Source: Ancylobacter sp. IITR112 (GTDB lineage: Bacteria > Pseudomonadota > Alphaproteobacteria > Rhizobiales > Xanthobacteraceae). Taken from it: a stretch of 64,000 nucleotides of DNA. A program made the translations under genes and the position numbers. The notes beneath the pieces are model-generated. The model was given only the letters and a program-made list of their open reading frames with translations. It was not told where the DNA came from and ran no database searches. Below are positions 54,773 to 63,812 of the stretch, in pieces (position 1 is the stretch's first letter; each line of letters opens with the position of its first letter). The DNA lies in the NCBI RefSeq assembly GCF_041415945.1, contig NZ_JBGCUS010000004.1:1-64000 (forward strand). Direction: 5' to 3'.

Positions 54773-54804
54773 GGGATCGGGACGGCGCACGCCGTCCCGA
54801 TCCC
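54773..54804 (-). terminator. Strong hairpin after the Spy-like gene
   Basis: GGGATCGGGACGGC pairs perfectly with GCCGTCCCGATCCC (14-bp stem, 4-base loop GCAC), 5 bp after the stop at 54810. There is no clear U tract. Confidence 0.65.
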
Positions 54805-54809
54805 TCCGC

Positions 54810-55406
54810 TCACATGGCTCCCATGGGTCCCGGCATGAGCAGTTGATCGGCCGTGCGCTTCTGCGCGTCGTCGAAGGCGGCGTAGAGCGGCCCGAGCGCG
54901 CCCTTCAGCCGGCGCAGGGCATCGAGACGGGCGGCGAGCATCCGTTCATGAAGCTCGAGCCGCTGCGGCAGAGCCGCGGGGCCCTGTGCCCCCATCATCA
55001 TCATGTCCTGCATGTCGCCCATCATGCCCGACATGCCGCGGGCGTTGACGCGGAGCGCCTCGGTGAAAGCGTTCCACAGCGGCTGCTGCGCGTCGGTGAT
55101 CTTGAGCTCCGTCTTGAGGAAGGCGATGCGTCCCTCGATGCGCCCCGGGGCCATCATATGGCCCATCATGCCCATGGAACCTCCCCCCATCATCCCCATC
55201 ACGCCACCTCCCATCGTGCCCGGCTGCACGTCGGAAGCTTGAGCGGCGGCCGGAGGCTGCGGGGCAGGTGCCGGAGCGGTCGTTTGAGCAGGGGCTGGCT
55301 GCGCCGCGCCGGGCGGGTGGTGCGCGTCCTCGGCCAGAGCCGGCCCAGCCGCGATCAGCAATGCACCCGCCGCACAGGCCATCATCAGCTTGCGATATGT
55401 CGTCAT
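54810..55406 (-). CDS. Spy/CpxP-like periplasmic protein, Met- and Pro-rich
   Basis: A 198-residue exported protein. The signal peptide is MTTYRKLMMACAAGALLIAA, with cleavage near ALA-ED. A Pro/Ala linker and a methionine-rich patch (GGGVMGMMGGGSMGMMGHMM) precede an LTxxQ-type helical domain (LKITDAQQPLWNAFTEALRV). Such proteins act as periplasmic chaperones or metal buffers, and Met clusters bind Cu(I). It lies upstream of copA in the same direction, with a strong hairpin between them. Confidence 0.85.
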   Translation of the reverse strand: MTTYRKLMMACAAGALLIAAGPALAEDAHHPPGAAQPAPAQTTAPAPAPQPPAAAQASDVQPGTMGGGVMGMMGGGSMGMMGHMMAPGRIEGRIAFLKTELKITDAQQPLWNAFTEALRVNARGMSGMMGDMQDMMMMGAQGPAALPQRLELHERMLAARLDALRRLKGALGPLYAAFDDAQKRTADQLLMPGPMGAM

Positions 55407-55738
55407 GACAAGCGTCCTCCAATTGTGGCGAGACGGCACGCGCCGCTCGCATCGGCCTCGAAAGTGTCGAATGGGCGTCACGATGGCGTGACGACATCCC
55501 TGTTGCTGTTCATTGAAGCGCTCGGCGAAAGACGGAATTCGCCAAAGTCCTGGACACCGACGTTCGGGCTTCAGACCTGCTGGAAGGTCCGCTCCCCGAC
55601 GGCGTCGCACGGCCGGTGCCCATCGCATGGTTGTGCGCCCGCTGCGGATGAGCGTGCACGCGCATCGCGCGCGGCATCAGGTCGGGCACCATCCCATGAC
55701 CCGATCGCCCTCCGATACGGAAGGCGGCTCAGGAGGGG
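55407..55738. other. Gap without a supported gene upstream of the Spy-like gene
   Basis: About 330 bp. The only notable structure is an inverted repeat CGTCAC/GTGACG at 55476-55493, about 70 bp upstream of the Spy-like start, which could be a regulator site. Open frames in this stretch lack starts and family signatures. Confidence 0.4.
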
Positions 55739-56140
55739 TCAGGCCTGAAAACGAGGGGGATCCAGAGCGGGAGGAACCGTCAAGCCACGGGCGACCTGAT
55801 CGATAAGGTCGAAATGCTGACGGGCGAAGGTCGGATCGAGGACATCTTCGGCAATGCTGCCGATGACCATGGCATGGACACCGCAGGCGACGGCACAGCA
55901 TTTTCCATGATCGACGACCTGCGATGGCTCGCCAGAATGGTCGACCAGACCGGAGGCTACGACGTGCTGCGCATCATGCATGACACTCGCTTGCGCGACA
56001 CCTCTATGCGCCGCAGGCTCGTCATGGTCATGACACGGCATCGGCCTGGCATTGGCCAACGGCGCAAGCAGCATCGCCACCCCGACCAGAACGGCCGGCA
56101 GCAGCTTCGCCTGTCTCAGTGCCCGCCATAGCCAGATCAT
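55739..56140 (-). CDS. Small exported His/Cys protein (copper-associated, unassigned)
   Basis: A 133-residue protein with a signal-type N-terminus (LLPAVLVGVAMLLAPLANAR) and a mature part rich in His and Cys (MPCHDHDEPAAHRG, HGKCCAVACGVHAM). I do not assign a family. The metal-ligand content and its position between copper genes suggest copper binding. It starts 38 bp from the left end of the IS1595 element. Confidence 0.6.
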   Translation of the reverse strand: MIWLWRALRQAKLLPAVLVGVAMLLAPLANARPMPCHDHDEPAAHRGVAQASVMHDAQHVVASGLVDHSGEPSQVVDHGKCCAVACGVHAMVIGSIAEDVLDPTFARQHFDLIDQVARGLTVPPALDPPRFQA

Positions 56141-56177
56141 CGAAGGGACTGCCTCCCAAACATATTTTACTACAATC

Positions 56178-57283
56178 CGTGCCTATCCGGTTAAGGCATA
56201 CACCCACTAGATGTTGGGTGCTGCCACTCTCCTGAATAAAGCGCATCGAATGTCGGCGCGTCGACTTCGCCGGCGATCCCGAGCAACGAGCGGAAGGCGT
56301 TGAAGGGGTAGAAGCGCCGATTGAAGCGGAAGGTGAACTCGTTAAGGTAGGCTTGCAGATGCTTAGCGCTGACGCCGTGATGAGTGCCGCTGAGCCAGGT
56401 CTTCAAGTTCAAGAAGACGAGATGGATGATCGGCAGAAATTCTTCGGCGACGTCCGGATCGCCGCACTCGGCGATGGCGTGATGGTCGTAGCCGCGCTTC
56501 CGCAGGCTGGCGTAGGCGCTCCAATCGTCCGTCACCGTGAGGGCGCCCGGCGCGACGGCGCTTTCGACGAAGCCGCAAAGCTGTTCGGCGCTCCGGTCGG
56601 ACACGACAGCGAGCCGGACACGCCCGGCGTAGCGTCCATCCTTCCGCGCGTCCTGCGCGCTCCCCGGCTTACGATGGCGCACCTCGACGGCGCAGGCGAC
56701 GAGGACTTTGTGATGCACGCCACGGCCCTCGCCGCGCGTCCGTCCGCCGATCCATGTCTCGTCCACTTCGACATGTTGGCCGGGCCGACCACCGATCCTG
56801 TCCTGGTTGGGCCGCACCATTGCGGCGCGGAGCTTGTGCAGAAGGCCGAAGGCGGTCTCGTAACGCGAGAGCCCGAGCTGGCGTTGGAACTGCACAGCCG
56901 ACATGCCGGTCGTCTGGCTGGCGACGAGATAAGCGGCCCAGAACCATGCGCTCAGCGGAGTGTGCGAGCGCTCCATGACGGTCCCCGCCGTCAGTCCCGT
57001 CTGGCGGCGGCACTTGCGGCAAGTCAGGATGGCCGGCCGCGTGGCGATGCGAAACGGTTCGCCGACTTCCCCGCAATGAGGGCAGGTGAAACCCTCGGCC
57101 CAGCGGGCCTTTTCGAGATAGCTGGCGCACGCTGCGTCATCCGGAAAAAGCTGCTGGAATTCGGCGAGCGATTTCGGAAACGCCAACCCCGCGCGGTCGA
57201 GAACGTCCATCAACGCCTCAATCGATCGAATGACTGGCGTCTAACTACATCTAGTGGGTGTATGCGTCAACCGGATAGGCAGG
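56178..57283 (-). mobile_element. Complete IS1595-family element with 8-bp target duplication
   Basis: A 1,106-bp IS. The termini are near-perfect inverted repeats of about 37 bp (left 56178-56214, right 57247-57283), each containing GCATACACCCACTAGATGT or its complement. An 8-bp direct repeat CTACAATC flanks it at 56170-56177 and 57284-57291. Eight bases is the target duplication length known for IS1595. Confidence 0.9.
56191..57213 (-). CDS. IS1595-family transposase (ISXO2-like)
   Basis: A 340-residue transposase. An N-terminal zinc ribbon (CPHCGEVGEPF, LTCRKCRRQTG) is followed by the ISXO2-like DDE core: VEVDETWIGGR, LAVVSDRSAEQLCGFVE, TVTDDWSAYASLR and HHGVSAKHLQAYLNEFTFRF. The last residues extend into the left inverted repeat. 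Full length, apparently intact. Confidence 0.93.
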   Translation of the reverse strand: MMDVLDRAGLAFPKSLAEFQQLFPDDAACASYLEKARWAEGFTCPHCGEVGEPFRIATRPAILTCRKCRRQTGLTAGTVMERSHTPLSAWFWAAYLVASQTTGMSAVQFQRQLGLSRYETAFGLLHKLRAAMVRPNQDRIGGRPGQHVEVDETWIGGRTRGEGRGVHHKVLVACAVEVRHRKPGSAQDARKDGRYAGRVRLAVVSDRSAEQLCGFVESAVAPGALTVTDDWSAYASLRKRGYDHHAIAECGDPDVAEEFLPIIHLVFLNLKTWLSGTHHGVSAKHLQAYLNEFTFRFNRRFYPFNAFRSLLGIAGEVDAPTFDALYSGEWQHPTSSGCMP

Positions 57284-57414
57284 CTACAATCTTCTATCCT
57301 GAGAAATTCCGCGTTGATCGTGATCAATGAGCCTGTTGCTTGAGAAGATTATCTCGCGAACGAGCCGATCCAGACGGTGTGTCACGTCGGACAGCGCGCG
57401 GTGTATCCTTCGCT

Positions 57415-57632
57415 TCAGCTCCTGGCCCCGCAGCAGTCGGACCGGCTGTCCTGAACCGGCGGGCATGGCACGTCCGCATAGGAGCAGAAGACGCAGCAAT
57501 CCCCGGGCTTGGGTTTCAATACGGCCCCGCATGCCCGGCAACGGTAGAAATATCGGCGGCATCGGTTGGCATCTTCTCCTTGAATGCCGCGCCGCAGCGC
57601 GGGCAGGTGATGGTGGCTTCCAGGGTCGTCAT
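57415..57632 (-). pseudogene. Small zinc-ribbon protein (GDCCVFCSY family), frameshifted
   Basis: Two frames make one protein: MTTLEATITCPRCGAAFKEK, MPTDA, then a one-base loss near 57555, then YFYRCRACGAVLKPKPGDCC and VFCSYADVPCPPVQ. The family is a small Cys-rich protein often found beside metal resistance genes. As written the first frame stops after 38 codons, so it is probably inactive unless this is a sequence error. Confidence 0.75.
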
Positions 57633-57692
57633 GAGCACCGCTCCACCCATTGTCTGAGACCGGATCGTCTGTGACCCGCGATCGTAGGCCCC

Positions 57693-57802
57693 TCACCGAA
57701 AGAACACGTATTTCACCGACGCCGCGATCACGAGCGCGAACACCACCATGCCAATCATCCGGACTAAGCCCGTCCCATGCCGCCCATTATGTCCTGCATC
57801 AT
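57693..57802 (-). pseudogene. Small Met-rich membrane protein, frameshifted
   Basis: MMQDIMGGMGR in one frame continues after a one-base shift as LVRMIGMVVFALVIAASVKY VFFR. The whole resembles the 39-residue protein at 52105-52224. Confidence 0.6.
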
Positions 57803-57814
57803 GGAAACCTCCCG

Positions 57815-58240
57815 TCATTCAACCGCCTCAAGAGCGGCCCGCGCCCGCTCGTGCGCAGTCTCTGCGACAATCTCTCCGCGCTCGAGCCGCCAGCCCTTCA
57901 CCAGAGCGTAGACCGCCGGGATCACCACCAAGGTCAGCACGGTCGAGGAGAGCATGCCGCCGATCATCGGCACGGCGATGCGCTGCATCACCTCCGATCC
58001 GGTACCGGTGCTCCACAGGATAGGCAGCAGCCCGGCCATGATGGCGACCACCGTCATCATCTTCGGCCGCACCCGCTCCACAGCCCCCAGCATGATGGCC
58101 CGGTTAAGATCGGCCCGGGTGAAGGGCCGGCCCTGCGCCGTCCGCGCGACCTTCAGCTCGCGCATGGCCTGATCGAGATAGATCAGCATGACGACCCCGG
58201 TCTCGGCGGCGACGCCCGCGAGCGCGATGAAGCCCACCCG
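57815..58240 (-). pseudogene. cusA: CusA-type RND pump, C-terminal fragment
   Basis: About 140 codons of the end of a heavy-metal RND permease: [60 protein letters not shown]. The first 900 or so residues are missing. At about 58240 the sequence changes to an IS5 transposase fragment on the other strand. Confidence 0.9.
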
Positions 58241-58280
58241 AAGGAGCGGCCGCTCGGCGATCGACGGCCGCACCACCCGC

Positions 58281-58434
58281 CATCCCGGATATGCCGCGAG
58301 CCAGCGGGTCCGCAAGCGCATCGAGGAGGGCTTCGGCTGGATGAAGGCGGTGGCCGGGCTCGACAGGCCGAAGCTGCGCGGCCGCCGCCTACAACCTCGT
58401 CCGCCTGCCGAAGCTGCTGGCGGCGCCGGCATGA
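58281..58434 (+). pseudogene. IS5-family transposase, C-terminal fragment
   Basis: [20 protein letters not shown] followed, after a frameshift, by [16 protein letters not shown] and a stop, the usual ending of one IS5 subgroup. It joins the cusA fragment and the IS110 remnant. Confidence 0.75.
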
Positions 58435-58529
58435 GCGAGACCACCGACGCGTCGCTGCAAGCAACCAAATCCTACGCCGTATCAGGGCTCTATGCCACGC
58501 CAGCCCCAAAGCACTCGCTTCATGAATAA

Positions 58530-59337
58530 TTGCGGCTAGCAGCGTGGTCTTCCCTCCGGTCGATCTCTGGCGCGGAACGAGACCGAGGAAGGCGGCGAGG
58601 TCGCGGCCGCTGCGGAAGTCCGATACATTTGCCACAGCACTGAACAGGGCGGTGGCGACGATCACCCCGACGCCGGGAATAGACAACAAGGCCCTGCAGG
58701 CGGAGTTGGATTTGGCGAAAGCGGCAAGCTCCTCGTCGATCTCGTCAATGCGGGTATCGATCGCCTCGTATTCGGCGGCAAGAGTGGCGAACAATGTCCG
58801 GCAAACCGGATTGAGCTGAATCTCCTGGCAGGTCAGTTGTTCACGCAGAAATCGGCCGAAACGCATCCGGCCAGAGCCGAAGACCAGCCCGCGTTCGCGA
58901 AGCAGGCCGCGCACTTGGTTGACGATGGCGGTGCGCGCCGTGACCAACCGTTGCCGGACCCGGTGCAATGCCTGGATGTCCATCTGCTCCTGCGATTTGA
59001 TCCCCACCGCATGTCGACCTGGCCGCTGCGCGGCTTCCGCGATGGCAAGCGCATCGTTCCAGTCGTTCTTCTGAGCCTTGGCGAAAGGCCGGACGCTCTC
59101 GGGCGTCAGGAGCCGGACGTCGTGACCCATCGCCATGAGCTGATGCGCCAGCCAATGCGCACCGGAACAGGCCTCAAAGGCGACGTTGAGGTGCTCCTCC
59201 GTTCTCTGCTTGAAAAACGCGATCAGCCGCGACCGAGTGAATTGCCGGCGAAGCACGATATCGCCGTCGCTGCCGAGCGCGACCAGGTGAAAGCTGCTGT
59301 TCTTGCCGATATCGATGCCGATCTGCTTGATTTGCAC
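58530..59337 (-). pseudogene. IS110-family transposase, 3'-truncated
   Basis: About 265 codons from a GTG at 59337 (AAGGAGG 6 bp upstream). The DEDD domain is present (IKQIGIDIGKNSSFHLVALG, FEACSGAHWLA, KNDWNDALAIAEAA), as is the C-terminal helix-hairpin region (ALLSIPGVGVIVATALFSAV, LGLVPRQRSTGGKTTL). The protein then leaves the family pattern near 58530, so the last part with the catalytic Ser region is missing. Confidence 0.88.
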
Positions 59338-59472
59338 GTGATGCCTCCTTCTCATTGGACGACGAAGCGTATTCGCCGGGGAGGAGGCGAACCATCCCAC
59401 AAGACGAGGCTCGGATCGGGCAAAAGAACGGGATCGTCTGACAATGGGCGCGGCGAGGGACGAGACCCCGCC

Positions 59473-59906
59473 AGCCGGCCGATCAGCGCTACGAGAACGC
59501 CTATCTCTTCGGCGCGATCTGCCCGGCGCGGGGCGTCGGCGCCGCCTTGGCGCTCCCCTACATCGGCACCGACGCCATGCAGATGCACCTCGACGAAATC
59601 TCGACCGTGGTCGCCCGAGGAGCGCACGCCGTGCTGCCGCTCGATCGCGCCGGATGGCACACCACGGGAATGCTCACGGTGCCGAAGAACGTGACGCTGA
59701 TCTTCCTGCCGTCGCGATCACCGGAGTTGAACCCGGTCGAGCAAATCTGGTAGTACCTGCGCTCGAACTGGCTCTCCAACCGCGTCTTCGAGACCTACAC
59801 CGACATCGTCGACGCCGCCTGCGATGCCTGGCGCAGGCTCGTCGACAGCCCGGACGTCATCACATCGATCGGAATGCGCGACTGGGCACACATCGGTCTG
59901 AAATGA
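59473..59906 (+). pseudogene. IS630-family transposase, partial with internal stop
   Basis: The second half of an IS630 DDE transposase: RYENAYLFGAICPARGVGAA, MHLDEISTVVARGAHAVLPL, LDRAGWHTTG and LPSRSPELNPVEQIW. A TAG at 59751-59753 replaces the codon after IW; the frame continues with YLRSNWLSNRVFETYTDIVD to the stop at 59906. The 5' half is absent. Confidence 0.88.
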
Positions 59907-60065
59907 GAGCCGTTGGTATAACGCAGCGGGTTACGAAGCGGCCAGTATGCTGCGATTTGTCACGCAATGTCGACAACATCCACAATCGATCCATCGACCC
60001 CTCGGAGCGCTTTTCAGAAGTCCCAACTCTATGATTCAGTAGAGAAAATTGGGATTGATTCGGCC

Positions 60066-61034
60066 ATGTCTCGTCGTAATTTGTCACAACCGTCACTCGC
60101 CGATGCATTGGTGAGCCACCACAGCCGGGGAAACAAGTTTCTGGAAGACGTTGCGAAGCTTATCGATTGGTCAGCCTTCGCAGTTTTGTTCAAGGATATC
60201 CATGGCAATGCTCTGGGTGCGCCTGGCTTCCCGCCGATCGCGATGTTCAAGATTGCGCTCTTGAAGCAATGGTACGGCCTGTCCGACCCGGCAGCGGAAG
60301 AAGCGGTGGCCGACCGGCTGTCATTCCGCCGCTTCTGCGGCTTTCCGCTCGATCAGAAGACCCCCGACCACATGTCGATCTGGCGGTTTCGCCAAAGGCT
60401 GGTCGAACTGGGGCTTCAGGACACGCTGCTTGCCGAATTGAACCGGCAGTTGGAAGGGCGTGGCCTTCTGGTCAAGCGCGGCACGCTGGTCGACGCCACC
60501 ATCATCTCGGCGGCGGTTGCCAAGCCGGACTATGACAAGGGCCAGGTGTCGGAGCGCGATCCCGACGCGGGCTTCACCCACAAGCACGGCAAGACCTATT
60601 TCGGTTACAAGGCGCATCTGGCGGGCGACGGGGAGAGCGGTCTGATCCGCCAGGCGCAAATGAGTTCGGCCGATTTGCACGACAGCCAGATGGCCGCGGC
60701 GCTGATCCAGGGTGACGAAGACGCCTATTACGCCGACAAGGCCTATGATAGCCAGGCGCTGCGCGATGAACTGACGGAGCGCGGCATCAAGGACCGGATT
60801 GCCTATAAGGCGAGGCGAGGCAAGAGGCAGCCGAATTGGCAAAAGTGGATGAACAAGGTCGCCGCCAGTGTGCGGGCCGGCATCGAGCGGACCAACGCGA
60901 CAATGAAGAACTGGTACGGCATGGCCCGGGTCCGTTATCTCGGCCTGGTGCGCAACCACTGCCATCTGCAACTCGTCGCCTGCGCGATGAACGCCAAACG
61001 GGCGCTCGTTCTCATCAAGGCCGGAGCGGCCTGA
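60066..61034 (+). CDS. IS5-family transposase
   Basis: A 322-residue transposase (355 if the upstream start at 59967 is used). The N-terminal IS5 domain has HHSRGNKFLEDVAKLIDWSA and MFKIALLKQWYGLSDPAAEE. The DDE residues are in LVDATIISAA, YADKAYDS and GIERTNATMKNWYG. It appears intact. The element interrupts pepT near 61100. I could not settle its terminal repeats. Confidence 0.9.
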   Translation: MSRRNLSQPSLADALVSHHSRGNKFLEDVAKLIDWSAFAVLFKDIHGNALGAPGFPPIAMFKIALLKQWYGLSDPAAEEAVADRLSFRRFCGFPLDQKTPDHMSIWRFRQRLVELGLQDTLLAELNRQLEGRGLLVKRGTLVDATIISAAVAKPDYDKGQVSERDPDAGFTHKHGKTYFGYKAHLAGDGESGLIRQAQMSSADLHDSQMAAALIQGDEDAYYADKAYDSQALRDELTERGIKDRIAYKARRGKRQPNWQKWMNKVAASVRAGIERTNATMKNWYGMARVRYLGLVRNHCHLQLVACAMNAKRALVLIKAGAA

Positions 61035-61054
61035 GGGGCGAGGTGCGTCCAACA

Positions 61055-61468
61055 TCAGGATATGGAGGCAAAATCGGAACCAATGAACCGAAAGTGAGCC
61101 AGCAGCGCTGGATTGTCGCTGACCCGGATGACCCGCTGCGCGTCGCCGGAAAGTTGTATGTCGCCGCCGCGATAGTTACTGATTATCCGCGGCTTGACGT
61201 CCGTTCCGGTGAAGTCGGGCGCGGTGTCCATATGCGAGCAGAAGCAGATAACCGGCACTGGCTTTTCGACATTGGAAGGAATGGTCGCATAGACGTAGCC
61301 ATGCTCATCCAGATGCGCGTCGGTGAGGCCGACCGCCAGCAATTCCTCGACCAGCAGGCGGCCCAGGTTCTTCTGCTTTTCGGTGGAGGGCTGTGTCGAT
61401 GACTCCGGGTCCGATTGCGTGTCGAGGACAACGTAACGAAGAAAACGATTGGTCACAGTATCGATCAT
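61055..61468 (-). pseudogene. pepT: Peptidase T, N-terminal fragment
   Basis: About 125 codons of a PepT-like tripeptidase: MIDTVTNRFLRYVVLDTQSD, then ICFCSHMDTAPDFTGTDVKP (the first metal-binding His/Asp) and NYRGGDIQLSG. After NPALLA the frame leaves the family, where the IS5 element begins. Its ATG overlaps the stop of the AbiEii gene (ATGA), so it was the next gene in that operon. Confidence 0.88.
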
Positions 61469-62586
61469 GAAGCAGGTCCAATTACCGCTGAGTCTGGAGC
61501 AGAGTTGAGATATTGTTCGAGCGCCTCGATACTCGTCATCACGTCGTCGAAGGTAGGCGGTTCACCGAAGATCATGGCTGACATACGATCGTAGTCCGCG
61601 GCCAGTTTCTTACGCATGGCCTCAGTCGGTACGAGTCGATAGTTGCCTGGAACGGCGCGATCATACCGATGGTCCGGCGCACGAAACATCAGCTCCTTGT
61701 GCCGACGGCTGGCTTCGGCGAGATCCCGCATGTTTGCGGTCGCTACCCCATAGTCAGGATGGGTCCATATCTGGTGGACGTCATAGTAGTGGCGTGAGTA
61801 CCGATTGAGATCGGGTGCCTTCCGCTCCGGGTTTGCCTCGAGAGTTCGCTTCTCGGTCGTCTCTGTCATCGCATGGAGGATGAGGACCTTTTCCCAAAAG
61901 GTCCGTTCCGGCTTGACGGTTGTGACGCCGCGAACCGTGAGATCGAGTCCCGGTCTCATTTCCGATGCGATGTAAGGCACGATCTCCCGAGGCTCGGCCG
62001 GGATGGGATCGGGGCGGGCGCCGCCTTCGATACGCACCGCTGCCTCGATATAGCCGCCGCTGGTATCAAACACGCTCTTGTAGCCGATGACCAGAATGTC
62101 GAGCGCTTCCCTTCTTCGGTAGGCGTCGTAGCCGAAGCCGAGAGAGAAATGGCATGTTTGGTCGGCTTCTTCTTCGACGGCGGTGATTTCCTTGGCCAGC
62201 AGTTCCTTGAGTGGGCCGGAAATATATCGGCCTGCGGCCTCGTCGACCTGCTCGGCCAAGGTCTTCTGTTGCTGCGTCACGGAGGGGAGGGCGGCTATGT
62301 CCGCCTCGAGCGGCACCTTCAAGTCGGCTTTGTAGATGCCGATGTCGATATCTTCGGAAAAGCGCCGGATCAGACCATATGCCTTACTGAGGCTGGTGCC
62401 GCCCTTGAAGTAGAGACCGATGGGGTCGGCGGGTCGCCTGTTGAACAGGAAGTCGAGCACCCAGCAGACATAGAGGTCCTTCTCGATATTCTCGGCTCGC
62501 GTTTCCAGTTCGGCCGCGACGGTTGAAAACAGCGCCCGGCGCTCATCGACGGTGGAGCGAAGGATTTCAATGAACGTCTGATGCAT
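61465..62586 (-). CDS. abiEii: AbiEii-type nucleotidyltransferase toxin (system C)
   Basis: A 373-residue close paralogue of the toxin at 27384-28514, similar along its whole length. The motif FKGGTSLSKAYGLI with FSEDIDIGIY is intact, as are VKPERTFWEKVLILH and RYSRHYYDVHQI. Its antitoxin gene has lost its 5' part to an IS, so the toxin is either silent, transcribed from the IS, or controlled by the antitoxin of system A. Confidence 0.9.
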   Translation of the reverse strand: MHQTFIEILRSTVDERRALFSTVAAELETRAENIEKDLYVCWVLDFLFNRRPADPIGLYFKGGTSLSKAYGLIRRFSEDIDIGIYKADLKVPLEADIAALPSVTQQQKTLAEQVDEAAGRYISGPLKELLAKEITAVEEEADQTCHFSLGFGYDAYRRREALDILVIGYKSVFDTSGGYIEAAVRIEGGARPDPIPAEPREIVPYIASEMRPGLDLTVRGVTTVKPERTFWEKVLILHAMTETTEKRTLEANPERKAPDLNRYSRHYYDVHQIWTHPDYGVATANMRDLAEASRRHKELMFRAPDHRYDRAVPGNYRLVPTEAMRKKLAADYDRMSAMIFGEPPTFDDVMTSIEALEQYLNSAPDSAVIGPAS

Positions 62587-62941
62587 GCGCGTCCTCGGAA
62601 TTCTGTTCCTCCGTCGGCCCGCCATCGCGATCAGCGAGGAGCAGTGCGCCCGTTATGCTGGCGACCAACGGATACATCCAGGCCGGGATCGCACTGATGT
62701 TTTCGCGCAGGTCCTGGAGGATCATCTGGCGATTGGGATTCCGTTCCAGATGGCGAGCGATGCCATTCACAACGGTATCGAGATTCGATTTCTCGTCCCG
62801 AAACCAACTGAGCGCCTGAATCACGCGCATGGCCGGCCGGCCGGCCCAGAAGGCTGTCTTTGCCGAGATGCGTTTGAAATCCAGTTTGTAGATGACCGGC
62901 TTCGTCGCGTGCGGATCACCGGCATTGGCCTCGATCTCGAT
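62567..62941 (-). pseudogene. abiEi: AbiEi-type antitoxin (system C), C-terminal fragment
   Basis: About 124 codons homologous to the C-terminal half of the antitoxin at 28495-29238: IEIEANAGDPHATKPVIYKL, RISAKTAFWAGRPAMRVIQA, IPAWMYPLVASITGALLLA. The N-terminal DNA-binding part is cut off at the IS3 terminus at 62942 and would lie beyond the right edge. It overlaps the toxin start by 20 bp, exactly as in system A. Confidence 0.88.
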
Positions 62942-62967
62942 TGACGTTGCCCCCTGAATGCCCTCGT

Positions 62968-63789
62968 TCATAACCAGAATCCGTTCTGGTTGTGGTCCTG
63001 CCTGGACCGGGCTGCGAACTCGTTTGGGGTAAGGCCGCCGAGGCTCGTGTGAGGCCGGTGGCCGTTGTAGTCGATCCGCCAAGCTTCGATGATCCGACGT
63101 GCCATCGGCAAGCCCTGGAACAGGTGCTCGTTCAGACATTCGTCGCGGAAGCGGCCGTTCAGGCTCTCGACGAAGGCGTTCTGAACCGGCTTGCCGGGAG
63201 CGATGTAGTGCCACTCGACACCTGTGTCCTGCTGCCAACGCAGGACCGCGTGCGAGGTCAGTTCGGTGCCGTTGTCGCTGACGACCATGAGCGGCTTGCC
63301 ACGACGTTGGATGATGGCGTCCAGCTCCCGTACGACCCGGTGGCTCGACAGCGACGTGTCGGCCACGAGCGCCAGGCACTCCCGGGTGAAGTCGTCGACG
63401 ATCACCAGCACGCGGAACCGGCGTCCGTCCGCGAGCACATCGGAGACGAAGTCCAGGCTCCATCGCTGGTTGGGTGCCTGCGGCAAGGTCATCGGCGCTC
63501 GCGTGCCAAGCGCTCGCTTGCGTCCGCCGCGACGGCGCACCGACAGCCGCTCCTCGCGGTAGAGCCTGAAGAGCTTCTTGTGGTTGATCTCCTTGCCCTC
63601 TCGCCGAAGCAGGATCAGCAGACGCCGATAGCCGAACCGCCGACGCAAGCTCGCCAGCTCACGAAGGCGCTGGCGGAGCGCGGTATCGTCGCCTCGCGTC
63701 GAGGCGTAGCGATAGGTCTTCGGCTCGATGCCGATGAGGCCGCACGCACGCCGCTGCGAGTAGCCCTTCTCCTCGATCGCCCAGGTCAC
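62968..63789 (-). CDS. IS3-family transposase OrfB
   Basis: A 273-residue rve-core transposase. The N-terminal HTH_21-like region ([38 protein letters not shown]) precedes the DDE core: [26 protein letters not shown] and [19 protein letters not shown]. Probably made as an OrfAB fusion through the slippery site at 63819-63825. Confidence 0.93.
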   Translation of the reverse strand: MTWAIEEKGYSQRRACGLIGIEPKTYRYASTRGDDTALRQRLRELASLRRRFGYRRLLILLRREGKEINHKKLFRLYREERLSVRRRGGRKRALGTRAPMTLPQAPNQRWSLDFVSDVLADGRRFRVLVIVDDFTRECLALVADTSLSSHRVVRELDAIIQRRGKPLMVVSDNGTELTSHAVLRWQQDTGVEWHYIAPGKPVQNAFVESLNGRFRDECLNEHLFQGLPMARRIIEAWRIDYNGHRPHTSLGGLTPNEFAARSRQDHNQNGFWL

Positions 63790-63812
63790 GACCTTCCTCC
63801 GGGAACTGGGCG

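Noticed and set aside
59906..61100. Exact boundaries of the IS5-family element
   Set aside because: No convincing matching terminal repeats were found by eye near 59.9-60.06 kb and 61.03-61.10 kb, so only the transposase gene is reported.
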